NCBI GenBank assembly: GCA_023052935.1
Contig: CM041292.1
Coordinates: 117,238,936-117,302,935, forward strand
DNA from: Piezodorus guildinii
Lineage: Eukaryota; Arthropoda; Insecta; Hemiptera; Pentatomidae
Direction of reading: 5' to 3'
Length of the DNA: 64,000 nt
Below the pieces are notes generated by a model. It searched no databases. It had not been told where the DNA came from and saw only the letters and a list, made by a program, of their open reading frames with translations. Shown one piece after another: positions 36,128-46,434 of the stretch; positions within the stretch are counted from its first letter, which is position 1; each line of letters starts with the position of its first letter. The position numbers were made by a program, and so were the translations under genes.

Positions 36128-37000
36128 GATGCGCGCAACACACGACTTTCCATTGTTAAAATTGTCAGACCTTCGTCGTTAAAATTAAATTAATGAATTT
36201 TTAATAAACTTAGAAATAAAAAAAATATCAAAGAATTAATTAAATAAAGTTTCGATGGAAACATGTGCTTTATTAAATAATCTATTATCTTTTATCTACA
36301 ACTAGTAGTTTGTTTTATCGGCTTCTCATTACTCTCCATTAACTTTAACAATTCCGTGTAAGAAATAATATTTTTCTAAAATCTTTAGCTTTCCAACAGT
36401 ATATTATTCAACTTTATTACTATTATTATGTTCAAAAACACAAAAATTGGATTAAATAACATATTTGCACTTTTCTCCTTAAGTTGTTTATAAAATTCGC
36501 TCATCTTAAACAATTACCCGTTATTTACCAATGCTTACAAGATAATTTACTTTGTATTTTGAAGTCTGCAAAAATCAATGTAATGTAAAGGATGAAAATT
36601 TAAAATATCGGCATTTTAGCCCTGTCAGACTATTTTGATCAGAACGAAACCTACATCATATTGAAGCCCATTAAATTTCACATCCATATAGCGAGTTTAA
36701 TCAAAATCGTTATAGCCTATTTTAGGAAAATCGTAAAAAGGTCCCAAAAGCAAGGTATAAAGTAGCTTTTCTGGTTAGTTGATTTTTATGAAAAATTTGC
36801 TGTCACATCTCGGGCTTATAGGTGTCTTAAATTTGAAATTTTAGTTTCGTACGACTTTCCGTTTTTGCACTAGACTTACCATTCACGGACACACACACGC
36901 AGACAGACCTTTTTGCGGAACTTGGTCATTTGGACTCAGTGGAAAGTCGAAAAATGGAATTAAAAAATTTTATGATCTCAATACTTTCCCTAACTATAAT
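36128..37000 (+). repeat. Dispersed family R1, near-full-length copy
   Basis: The copy starts at TGCGCGCAACACACGACTTT and ends near ATGATCTCAATACTTTCCCT, about 870 bp. Between these are AAATATCGGCATTTTAGCCC, AAATCGTAAAAAGGTCC, CACACACGCAGACAGACC and TTTTTGCGGAACTTGG. No protein is encoded. The same order of blocks is seen at 37.49-40.54 kb. It is a non-autonomous dispersed repeat; the class is uncertain (see the hairpin-ended copy). Confidence 0.85.
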
Positions 37001-37757
37001 ATTTCATAAAAATAATAATGTATAATACATTTAGCGAATGATTTTTTCCAACAATATGGACTGTTATCAAACTTAAAATTTGTTTTCATGTGATTTGTCG
37101 CATCGCTTTAGTTTTGAAATATTAAAAAAGAATAATAATTGCTGCATAAAATAGGACTGATTCAAGTGAAAAATCCGACATATCGATTTTTATAACATAT
37201 GATACTCGTGAGATGAGTGAATAGCCTGGTGATAAATCAGAAGAACTGATGGCCGCGGTGGAGAAGAGCACAGATGCGTTGCTCCGATCATCAATCTTCC
37301 ACACACGAAAATTCCTCAAACAACCAGTTTTCAATATAAACGAATTTAAACTTCTACCTATGTGAATAACTCGCTTCGATTTGCCATTCGCTTCGCATCA
37401 AAAGCTTTCCTATCCGGCTGAGATTCAATCCGTATGGTTTATTTATTAACCAAACATAACGAAAGAAATTCGAATTTAAAAAAAAAAATTTTTGCGGGCA
37501 ACACACGACTTTTATTTACCTCCATTTTAAAAATCAATGAAAGAATTTTCAAAAATATTTAGAGATAAAAATACGTGAAACTATTAAGGAATTAATTAAA
37601 TTGAATTTATATAGACACATGTGTTTCATTAAAAAATCTATTATATTATTATCTACAATAATCAGTTCGTTTTATGTTCATTTCATCACTCTCTATTAAC
37701 TTTTAAAGGCTAGTGTATGAGATAATATTTTTTCTAAAATCTTTAAAATTCCAACGG

Positions 37758-37770
37758 TATATCATAGATG
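37758..37770 (+). repeat. Target-site duplication of the RTE insertion, left
   Basis: TATATCATAGATG directly precedes the RTE-derived sequence and recurs at 39927-39939. Confidence 0.9.
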
Positions 37771-39911
37771 GAACACCGAACTATATTCGTCCCGAGAATT
37801 TTGATTTAGTTAAATTGAACAACCTCGAAATTAGAAAACAATTCGCGATAGAAGTAAAAAATCGGTTCGAAGCTTTGGAATCTTCAGACGAGGAACACAC
37901 AGATGTAAACAAACTATGGGAAGGGATCAGGGATAATATTAAAGACGTCGGTAATTTATGTCTTGGAAAAATTGAAAATAAAAAGAACAAACCTTGGTTC
38001 GACAGGGATTGTCAAAATATGTGCGAAAAAAGAAAAACCGCTAAACTTAATTCCTTAAATAATCCATGCGATAATAATGTGGCTTATTTTCGGTTAGTAA
38101 AGAATGAAACTTCAAAACTCTTAAAAAATAAGAAAAGAGAGTATCTTAAAGGCAAAATAATAGAAATAGAAAAACACAGAAACGAAAATGACTTAAGAGA
38201 GATGTACAAAGGTATAAACAAATCGCGTAAAAGATTTGAACCTCTATTGAATGTGATTAAAGATGCAAATAACAATATAATTGCGGATCCTTCTGAGATA
38301 TTAAATAAATTTAAACAACACTTTGACGGCATCTTAAATACGGAAAATTATAATCAATCTCCTCTCTCTGAATATCAGAGCGCTGAACCATGGATAGACG
38401 CACCGAGTAAAGAGGAAGTCGAAATGGCGATAGGAAAATTAAAACGTTATAAGGCCGCAGGAAATGATAATATCACGAGTGAATTAATCAAGGCGTGTGG
38501 AGAAGCGGGCGTTTCCAAAATGCATTTTTTAGTTAAAAAGATCTGGGAAACTGAAAAAATGCCCGAGGAATGGAAAGAATCAATACTTATTCCGATTCAC
38601 AAAAAAGGACCGAGGTCGGATTGTAACAACTATCGTGGGATCTCTCTTCTCCCAGTATGCTATAAAATATTCTCGTCAATTCTAACTAGTCGAATCACGG
38701 AATACGCTGAGGAAATTATCGGAGATTACCAATGTGGTTTTAGGCGGAATCGCTCGACTATTGACCAAATATTTTCCTTACGTCAAATATTAGAGAAAAA
38801 ATTGGAATACAACGGTGTAGTCCATCAACTTTATATCGATTTTAAAAAGGCTTATGATTCAATAGACCGTCAGAAGCTATATAACATCATGATTGAACAG
38901 GGAATACCTAGAAAGTTAGTAAACCTAGTAGAGATGTGTTTGTCGGAAACATTCCATAAAGTTAGAATCGGTCATAATTACTCCGAGAGATTTGAGGTGC
39001 GATCGGGTTTAAAACAGGGTGACTCCCTTTCACCTGTGTTATTTAATATAGCTTTAGAATATGTCATAGAAAAGGTGATGTGTACCGAGAAAGGCTTAAA
39101 TATGGGTGACAAGATTCCGGTTTTGGGGTATGCCGATGATCTGGTACTGCTAGGTGAAGACACGGAAACCATACAACTAAATACAAGTGTGTTAATAAAA
39201 ACCGGTAAAGAAATAGGACTCGAATTAAATACCGATAAAACGAAGTATATGATTAGTAGCAGAAACGGTGTCGATCTTGGAGATATTGATGTATCAGGTC
39301 ATACTTTTGAACACGTAGAGAAATTCAAGTATTTAGGTTCAATTATAACTAGAAAAAATGAAATCCAGGAAGAAATAAAGTCCCGGTTAAAGGTGGGAAA
39401 TGCGTGTTATTATTCAGTTGCTAAGTTACTTAGTTCGCGGCTTCTATCTAAAAACTTAAAGATTAGAATTTATAAAACTATTATTGTTCCAACGGTTCTT
39501 TACGGATGTGAAACGTGGCCGCTTACTTTAAAGGATGAAGAGCGGCTTAAGGTTTTCGAAAATAAAGTATTGCGTAAAATATTTGGTCCAAAGAGAGATG
39601 AGGCCACTGGGGAGTTTAGAAGGTTGCATAACGCGGAATTGCGGAACTTGCATCCTGTGAATATAATTGAGCTGATTGCATCGCGGAGACTCAAATGGGC
39701 GAATAAAGTTGTTGGGCTCGATGACGAACGGATTCCGAGAAAGTTGGTATTTGCTTATCCGACTGGTAGGCGTCCGAAAGGTAGGCCGAAGCGGAGATGG
39801 GAGGATTGCGTTAAGGCTGATCTCGGGAGCTTGGGCTTGAATGGTGAGCATTGGACGAGTCTGTGTAGGCGGAATTTGGTGGTATCGGCATCGAACCTTC
39901 GGGTTCGCTAA
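37771..39911 (+). CDS. RTE reverse transcriptase, N-terminally truncated
   Basis: The polyprotein part copies element RNA at the nicked target. In the ATG-37713 frame numbering, residues ~20-160 are the linker after the missing endonuclease (KPWFDRDCQNM). RT follows: ILIPIHKKGPRSDCNNYRGI, QCGFRRNRSTIDQIF, LYIDFKKAYDSIDR with Asp376, GLKQGDSLSPVLFN, and YADD with Asp475/476 (39129-39140). The C-terminal part has YGCETWPLTLKDEER and the basic GRRPKGRPKRRWEDC motif, with a stop at 39909-39911. All three catalytic aspartates are present. The in-frame ATG at 37713 lies in the host repeat, so the first ~19 residues are not RTE sequence. There is no RNase H domain, as expected for the clade. Confidence 0.9.
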
Positions 39912-39926
39912 GCCTATTATTATTAT
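37771..39926 (+). mobile_element. RTE-type retrotransposon, 5'-truncated, young insertion
   Basis: The insert lies between identical 13-bp duplications and ends in a short (TTA)n tract right after the stop codon, as is usual for RTE elements, which lack poly(A). The apurinic endonuclease that should precede the RT is missing. The ~2.1-kb reading frame has no stop or frameshift, and base composition is less AT-rich than the flanks. Together these point to a recent copy made by a still-functional source element elsewhere. Confidence 0.92.
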
Positions 39927-39939
39927 TATATCATAGATG
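39927..39939 (+). repeat. Target-site duplication of the RTE insertion, right
   Basis: TATATCATAGATG, identical to 37758-37770. The first bases could overlap the (TTA)n tail, so the duplication may be 11-13 bp. Confidence 0.9.
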
Positions 39940-41345
39940 TATACTACTGCTCTTATGTTCAAAAACGAAAAATTGCATTAAAAAAATATTTTTTTCTGTT
40001 TTCTCCTTTAGTTGGGTATCGAATTTATTCAATTTATATATTTACCTGTGTTTCATCAACGTTAACAAGATAATATAGTTATTTTTATTGAACCTACAAA
40101 ATTAAAGGTACTTTAGGGGAAAATAATTTAAAATATCGGCATTTAAGCCCTGTCAGACCATTTTAATCAGAATAAAACTTACATGATGTTAAAGCCCATT
40201 AAATTTTACATCGATATAGCGATTTTAATCAAAATCGTCGGAACCGTTTTTGAGAAAATCGAAAAAAGGTGCAAAATGCAAGGTATAAAGTGCCTCTTCT
40301 GGTAAGCTCATTTTGATGAAAAAAGTTTTATCACGTCTCGGACGTATAGTTGTCTTAAATATGAAATTTCCGCCCGGGAGTTACACCACACACACACAAA
40401 CACACACAGACCTTTTTGCGGAACTTGGTTATTTGGACTCAGGGGACCCTAAAACGTGAATTTCCATTGAAAACTGGAATTCAAAAATTTTCACGATCGC
40501 AATACTTCCCCTTACTATATATAGTAAGTGAAAGTAATATAGAAGAAAAAGTTTTGACGACTACAGTAACTGTATTTTTAAATATCTTCATTTTTCCTTT
40601 ATAAAAAGCGTCCTTTAGAAACCAAAAAAACACACAACAAAGAAAAAAAACGGCGGTAAAGTTTAAGAAAAAAAAATCATCCATTTCAATTTTCCATAGA
40701 TGGGTCAATCTTGTAATAGGAATAATTCGAATTATAATGTGGAAATTCAAGATGAAGAGAAAATTAAGGATCGTAAATATCAAAAAAGTCAACGACAAAA
40801 ACAATAAAAGAGTGATTAATTTAATTATTTCACAGATAGATAAATCTTTTGCAAGTCCATAAAAAAAAATTGTGCTTTTTTTTTGGTAAAACTCATACAT
40901 TCTACAGTAACATTGAGATTACGATGGCATAATTTAAGATGGTATATCTCTACAAATTGATGATGTTTTACAATTAAATGAAAAAATAATAACAAAACAT
41001 GCATTCTCAACATAGTCTACCTTTACAAACGTAGTCTTCTTTCCAACGAAATTCTAGTGCAAATCGAGAATTAAAAAAAACCAACACTTCTATCGGTAAT
41101 CCCTATGACTGCCTGAATTTTATTTATTTTTTCCCTCTTTGTTAGCAGTCTGATTCGAAACTTAAGTTTTGCGTATATTAAGATATTTGTTGGGGGAGGA
41201 GGGGAGGAATATTGTTTTTCGGAATGCGACTTGTATACACCCACAGTTAAATAACTCACAAGTTAGTAGGAAATTAGTATATGTTGAGAAATTTTAAATT
41301 AGCTTCTATCAACATATTCATTTGCTTACATATATATGGAATATA

Positions 41346-41505
41346 TATTAAAGGGAAGTATTGAGATCGTATAACATAGATGTATAATAATATACTATTG
41401 GAATGCTAAATATTTCAGAAAAAAATACAATATTACTCGCAAAATTGTAAAAGTTAATGGAAAGTGATGAAAAACTGATACACCTAACAAGGAGAGATTC
41501 AGAAA
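41346..41505 (-). repeat. Dispersed family R1, internally deleted copy
   Basis: Reading the minus strand, the middle of the 5' half (TTTTTCATCACTTTCCATTA, GCATTCCAATAGTATATTAT) is followed directly by the family terminus GATCTCAATACTTCCCTTT. About 500 bp that separate these blocks in full copies are missing. Confidence 0.65.
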
Positions 41506-42289
41506 TGTGCGTCACCGATTTTGATGCTATATTTTTTAAGGCAAAAGTAGACATAAAACCATAAGGCTCTGAAACATATTGTGACCAACGCACCCCAGGG
41601 TCGCGTAAAAAATATCGTAAGGTTAGCGGGCGAAAAAACACTTTTTTTCTATAATATCTCCGGTTCTCGTGAAGGTAGAAAAATAAATTATATGTCAAAA
41701 TCACCCTATTTCAAAGCGGAATAGTTAACAAAATAATCCATTTAATTATTAAAGTTTTATCTATCTATCTTAAAGTTTTATTAAGTCATTGTTGCTGAAA
41801 ATAATAAAATAGATTATTTAATGAAACTTATATTTCTATCGAAACTCGACGTAATTCTTTCATCTCTGACTTTATTTAATAGCTCTTAAATTTATTTTAA
41901 CAACGGAAATAATTGAAATTCGTGTGTAGCGGACACCAGATTTTTTTCTAGGTAGTGATTTTTGGGGGCGAGAAAACTTTAATAATACTCCTTCTCAACA
42001 GACTCGGCGCCTACTTATAACTCGGCACATGACCACTGTCTCATTCACTGGATCATGATTGACAAGATGGTTGATGTCGTTCCTCACGCACTCCGTACAG
42101 TCTTTTCAATAGTCAACTAAGAAATTGGAAACATGATATTCGGTTTGTAAGACTGATTTATTACTATCGTGGTGGACTTGTTGATACTTCTAAACAGTAA
42201 ACATCAGGTAAAGTAAATCTGATAGATCAGTTTTATATCATAACAGAGATATGATAAACTGTAAATTATTACAATTTTACAAAAGTAGG
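41506..42289. other. Unclassified, partly GC-richer sequence
   Basis: Around 41570-41720 the segment with GCGACCCTGGGGTGCGTTGG (minus strand) and CCGGAGATATTATAG looks like a dispersed-repeat fragment, but I cannot place it in a family. The rest shows no coding potential. Confidence 0.3.
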
Positions 42290-42590
42290 TGGCCTCTTTT
42301 TGAAGGAAGTCAGTAGAAGTCATCTTCTTCGCCTTGCACCTTTACTTCTTCTCAGGACGGAGGTACAGTATGCCAGGTTTGCCAATCCACCAGATTTGCG
42401 GCGACCCTCCTCCTACTCCACCAACGTTTTATCCATGGCTTTAACCACTCGTCTCATTTTTTAGATGAATATTCTAGAACACTTTCTTGGTTCTTGCCAG
42501 ATGTACGATATTTCATCGCCCTAGGAGGAGTTCTGTATTTTTCCAATCTAAAGACGTGCCGAAACGACTTTAATTGTCTGCTTTCTATAT
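42290..42590 (-). mobile_element. RTE/LINE polyprotein C-terminus, degenerate
   Basis: On the minus strand a short frame reads RQLKSFRHVFRLEKYRTPPR, corresponding to the LRWFGHV-R-M-x-x-x-R-x-P segment near the end of RTE-type polyproteins. Further on is an IWWIGKP-like stretch with frameshifts. Nothing upstream is retained. It is distinct from the 37.8-kb element. Confidence 0.55.
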
Positions 42591-42988
42591 TAAAAATAAA
42601 AAAAAATTCATAGTTCTTGGAGTAGATGACATTCTTTTAAGACTTTCATAAGTGCATTAATAGTTTTACTCGAGTCTAGGAAGCTTTCTCTCAGCGATTT
42701 TGTTAAATGATATTTATTTACCAGTCATTGAAGTCTCGGGCACGGCTCAATTATATCTTTTATTGTGAGGAGTGTGCTCAACTTGACGCCATTTGGTTGG
42801 GATGTTTGAGGATGAGGTGGATATGTGTAAGCCTGTCATGTCCGATGCGATGTCCCACCAGAGAATTTTTGAATTTTGATCGATCTAACCAATTCAATTT
42901 TTTAAACGACAAGTGAACTCTCACATTGCTGTAATTGCTTCGTATAATAGAAGTAGTTAAAAAATAAATTCAAAAACAGCCAGAGAGA

Positions 42989-43016
42989 AATAGAGAGAGG
43001 GAGAGAGAGAGAGAGG
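42989..43016 (+). repeat. GA-rich purine tract
   Basis: An uninterrupted GA-rich tract (GAGAGAGAGAGAG core). Short low-complexity repeat. Confidence 0.85.
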
Positions 43017-43934
43017 TACGGCCACGAGCTTCTTCAAATACTAAATTATTTCGTATTAGAGCGGTTTGGGATACATTTATGTCCACCTGAAATTTTTCTT
43101 ATGAACCAGAAAACTTTTAAGAGTATGTTTGAGCGTTGTTAAAATTCTCTTCTTCACTACAGTTACGATCAGCCCAACAAAAAGAACTAAAAAACAGAAA
43201 TATTTTCAAAGGGTATACTTGGACGACAATTCATTTAAATCGAAATTTCCGGAAGAAAGATTACACGTAAAAACAATCATACACACGCTTCCGGTGTTTA
43301 ATAGCAACAATCTTGAATTTCAAATTACTTCCAGACTTACATATGTTTGTTGGGAGATATGAATCTGTCCCCTCTCATACTGCGTTGACAACTAGGCGTT
43401 TTCAGTTTGACTAAAATCATTACACGTTTGTATGTATTTAAAAAAAAATTTTTTTTTTTTTTGCTAATTTCATAAAAGTTTTTTTTTATCAAATAATATA
43501 TTCTGAGTTCAGCATATTTTTCAATCATTGTGTGTGTTTGAACAATATTAGAAATATTTAAACAATCATATTTTTATCGCGAGAACTGTTTGATTGCGTG
43601 GTGGAAGCAATACAAAGCCTAACTTTGATAGCTTGTTTATGAGAAATAAGGCTCTCCTTGGTATTCCTTTGACTTGGGAAAGGCCGACCGGCGGATGCTT
43701 ACATAGCCCTTTTTTAGTAAATAGTAGTTCAATACTAGCAATGTCTGTACTATCTGCTTCATTGTCGTCAGAAATATCAACATGCTTTGGATCAAAGATC
43801 GAACTAATGTTTGTCGAATCATTGGGTTAATGTAAACAATTTAGATTCAGTTACTTAGAAAAAAAAAAAAAATGTATATATATATTGTATATTAAACGTT
43901 AATTGTATACTGCTAAAAAAAAAAAAAAAATGCT

Positions 43935-44320
43935 CGTGATCACATGTGGTCTATTGGATAACATAGCATCCTTCTGTGCCGAAGTATGTAAGGTTCCCAC
44001 CCGGCAGATGGCTTTAGATATATTTAAAGGGAGTAATTGGAATTTCATACCGTTTTCTCTATCGTTTTGAACAATGTTTCCCCACAAAATATTTTTGCCC
44101 CTTCATCCATCAAGGATATTCCCCCTGAGGAGAGTGACAACTTGAAATCACGACTTCATGTTGGTCTTCTGTGCCTCCCAATACCTCTTCATCCTCTCAG
44201 AATGCCTCTTTTTTCATTTTGTCTGTCCATTTTTTCCCATGTGGCCGCAGTGCTACTCTTATTCCTCCACCATCATCATAGTTGGCGAACTATGATGATG
44301 CCGAAATAAGATCTCATAAA
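43935..44320 (+). mobile_element. SINE family 3, tRNA-derived, hairpin near 3' end
   Basis: The head has an A-box-like TGGTCTATTGGATA, and a B-box-like AGGTTCCCACCC lies about 45 bases later. The body is pyrimidine-rich and ends with a perfect hairpin at 44271-44300 and CCGAAATAAG. A 90-codon frame across it (44037-44309) has no known motif. This is one copy; no second copy is in the window, so the SINE call rests on the promoter boxes. Confidence 0.5.
44271..44300 (+). repeat. Perfect 13-bp hairpin
   Basis: CATCATCATAGTT (44271-44283) and AACTATGATGATG (44288-44300) are exact inverted copies around a GGCG loop. In RNA this would be a stable stem-loop, possibly a feature of SINE RNA recognised during retrotransposition (inference). 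Confidence 0.9.
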
Positions 44321-45114
44321 ATCATTCATTTTTGCAATATGAGTAGAAGAAATATAGAATATACCGTTAGAAAGTGTAAAATTTTAGAATAATGAATAAA
44401 CTTAATATTATCTTGCTAAATGAACCAACAATTCCCAAGTAATAAATTCTAAATCAGTCACACAATGCTTTTTGTGAACATAAATTATACCACATTCAAA
44501 TTGCAACCTTGCGAAGCCGGTAAGATTATGTAGTAATAGTATATTTTGAGGAGAACGATACACGTTTGTATACTCATACAAATATAGATGCATACAACTA
44601 GATTTATAAACACGTTTGAATGTAGTTTTGTTCTAAATACAATAACCACTGAACTATAGAAAATTCAAAATGGGTAACTTTTTTCAAAATTAGCTAGAAT
44701 ATTCTGTGTTTTGGTTTGCGTTAAATATAGTTTTCTTTAGTGACAGCTTGTAGCGGGAGCAGTACACCAATGTTCTAGCTATGTAACCTCTCTCTAAATT
44801 TGGCCCTTTAAGTATTGCATATTTTCTAGAGTAAACATCTCTCAGATGTGACAGTGTGTTAATGTGAATGTGAAAAAAAGACTCATTTAATTTCTTTAAT
44901 TGTACCACAGTACAAGCTCATTAAAAATAAAATAACTATCAAAGCACACAAAATGTACAATGAATTTTGTTATCAACTTATTCGTATAAACTTATGAATA
45001 AGTGAGCTTCAAAAGCTAATTATAAATAATATTTTTGACTTATATTAAGGATGTATAGTTGACTGTAGAAACTATTATAGGTGGAATAGTCAGGAATCAG
45101 TAATTTTTTGAAAA

Positions 45115-45172
45115 GTTTTTAATTTTGCCAACGTTTCGGCCCAAGCTTGGAGCCATCACCAGGGCTACAAAC
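45115..45172 (-). ncRNA. Hammerhead-ribozyme-like motif, core mutated
   Basis: On the minus strand the order is GTTTGTAGCC (stem I), CTGGTGA (45162-45156; canonical CTGANGA has A where this has G at the sixth core position), stem II GGCTC...GGGCC, GAAAC (45137-45133), GTT, then GGC and a distal AAAC that complete stem I. The A-to-G core change should impair cleavage. It is the mirror copy of the motif at 45749-45807. Confidence 0.5.
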
Positions 45173-45748
45173 ATCAAAACAAAAGAGATACATATCAATA
45201 TGATAATGAAAAATGAACACCTCTGGTTCTTGTTTTTGTTATTTATTTATTTTATTTTTTATTATATACCTCATGGATCTTTTAAATACATCAGATTCTA
45301 GTGTTTATAATTTTCTGTTAAAAATGTTGAGCCTTATTGTACATACGGATATAATATTTTGTTTTTTCCATTATATAATTTTGTAAAAAAATTTAAAAAA
45401 CAAAGACAAGCTGTAGTATTTACACTTAGAGGGGAAAACCTTCAGGGTTTTTACATGAACCCCTCCCCATACTACCTATGTTTATGGTGTTCCTCATTTT
45501 ATGCTTGGACATGGCTCAGTAATGGTACGTTTATATATATGTTTTTTTACTTCTATATTAAAGTCTAAAGTTCTGTAAAATTTGTTATGCTTATCATCAT
45601 CAGATTATGTATCATATTATCATTATTTGTATCTATAATATTTAAGTATGTTGGTGTATTTTCTGTTTTATTTCAAATATTATCATTGTCACTACATTCA
45701 AAAGAAAATTTTCATTATCATATTGATATGTATCTCTTTTGTTCTGAT

Positions 45749-45807
45749 GTTTGTAGCCCTGATGATGGCTCACAAGCTTGGGCCGAAACGTTGGCAAAAT
45801 TAAAAAC
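45749..45807 (+). ncRNA. Hammerhead-ribozyme-like motif
   Basis: The core box CTGATGA is at 45759-45765 and GAAAC at 45785-45789, followed by GTT as the candidate cleavage triplet. Stem II is GGCTC/GGGCC (five pairs including one G-U). Stem I is GCC/GGC plus a distal GTTT/AAAC pairing across an internal loop, as in known type I hammerheads with loop contacts. Stem III is minimal (C-G, A-U) with no loop, a form reported for Penelope elements that act as dimers. One extra U sits between the core GA and stem II, so activity is uncertain. Confidence 0.5.
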
Positions 45808-46434
45808 TTTTCAAAAAATGACTGATTCCTGACTATTCCACCTATAATATTTTTGACGTTTAAAAAATGATGCTGGATAATTTTTTTTTTTTTTTTTACA
45901 ATCGTTTAGTCTTGTATGGATTTATAAATTAACGTTTAAATTACTTTAAAAAGGGCATTTTCGTGTTAATAAGAAACATATTGGTATTTTGGAAGCTTTT
46001 AGAAAATAGTGGCATATGTACAACCCTTTAAAAATCAGAATCAATTTTCTTTTTTTTAACTAAATAATAAAACATAAATAATTAATATGAACTATGTCTT
46101 AAAAAATGAATTTGATCAATAACATACCGTCGAGAGTAACAGACGTTCACTTTTGTATTTATAGGTAAATGGATCTCTTATGATGTTTACTGGAATTATG
46201 ATGTTTACTTTTTCACCTACTCCAATAAAAGTCAACAATTGCAATATATTATAATATAAATTGCTTCAATTGAAAACATGAACTCATATTATTAAGGTGA
46301 TAATAAAAAAAGCAGAAATAACCATAAAGAAATATAAATTTGGCTAATGGCCCCTTTGCATCTAGTTCCGGTCTTGATGGTTAGTATTCGGACTTACGAA
46401 GGCGTAAAGGACAACATAATGACATCATAGTACA

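Larger units (their letters stand above)
37488..40535 (+). repeat. Dispersed family R1, full copy split by an RTE insertion
   Basis: The left part (37488-37770) starts GCGGGCAACACACGACTTTT. The right part resumes at 39940 and ends in a hairpin in which ACTTCCCCTTACTATA (40504-40519) is mirrored by TATAGTAAGTGAAAGT (40520-40535), 14 of 16 pairs. Excluding the 2.17-kb insertion, the copy is about 860 bp, matching the one at 36.1 kb. A terminal hairpin is known from Helitrons, but the usual CTRR end is not evident, so the class stays open. Confidence 0.85.
45073..45849. mobile_element. Palindromic Penelope-like element end structure
   Basis: Left arm 45073-45212 and right arm 45709-45849 are inverted copies of ~140 bp with few differences, around a ~496-bp AT-rich spacer. 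Each arm contains the motif GCCGAAACGTT and TGATGATGGC (or a one-base variant) read outward, the hallmark of Penelope-like retroelement terminal repeats that carry hammerhead ribozymes. The spacer includes TTATGCTTGGACATGGCTCA (about 45499), which in the 59.2-kb copy lies next to the ribozyme. No reverse transcriptase or GIY-YIG domain is present, so this is a deleted, non-autonomous copy. Confidence 0.7.

Noticed and set aside
36888..36910. Functional CA microsatellite
   Set aside because: The CA-rich tract is a shared internal block of the R1 family (also at about 40390), so it is not an independent locus.
37781..39962. Minus-strand frames of 64-144 codons opposite the RTE gene
   Set aside because: They are mirror frames of the real reverse transcriptase; none has motifs.
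40481..41013. Minus-strand frames of 139 and 62 codons
   Set aside because: AT-rich, Phe/Ile/Leu-dominated products partly overlapping the R1 hairpin end; no motif and no composition shift.
41348..41704. Minus-strand 118-codon frame
   Set aside because: It covers an R1 copy and adjacent repeat-like sequence; no protein family is recognised and R1 copies elsewhere do not keep the frame open.
45587..45832. 81-codon frame crossing the right Penelope-like arm
   Set aside because: The frame reads through the structured terminal repeat and is not conserved in the inverted arm.
45073..45849. Simple inverted duplication caused by assembly
   Set aside because: The arms differ at several positions and an independent related end exists at 59.2 kb, so a genuine element is more likely, although reads should confirm it.
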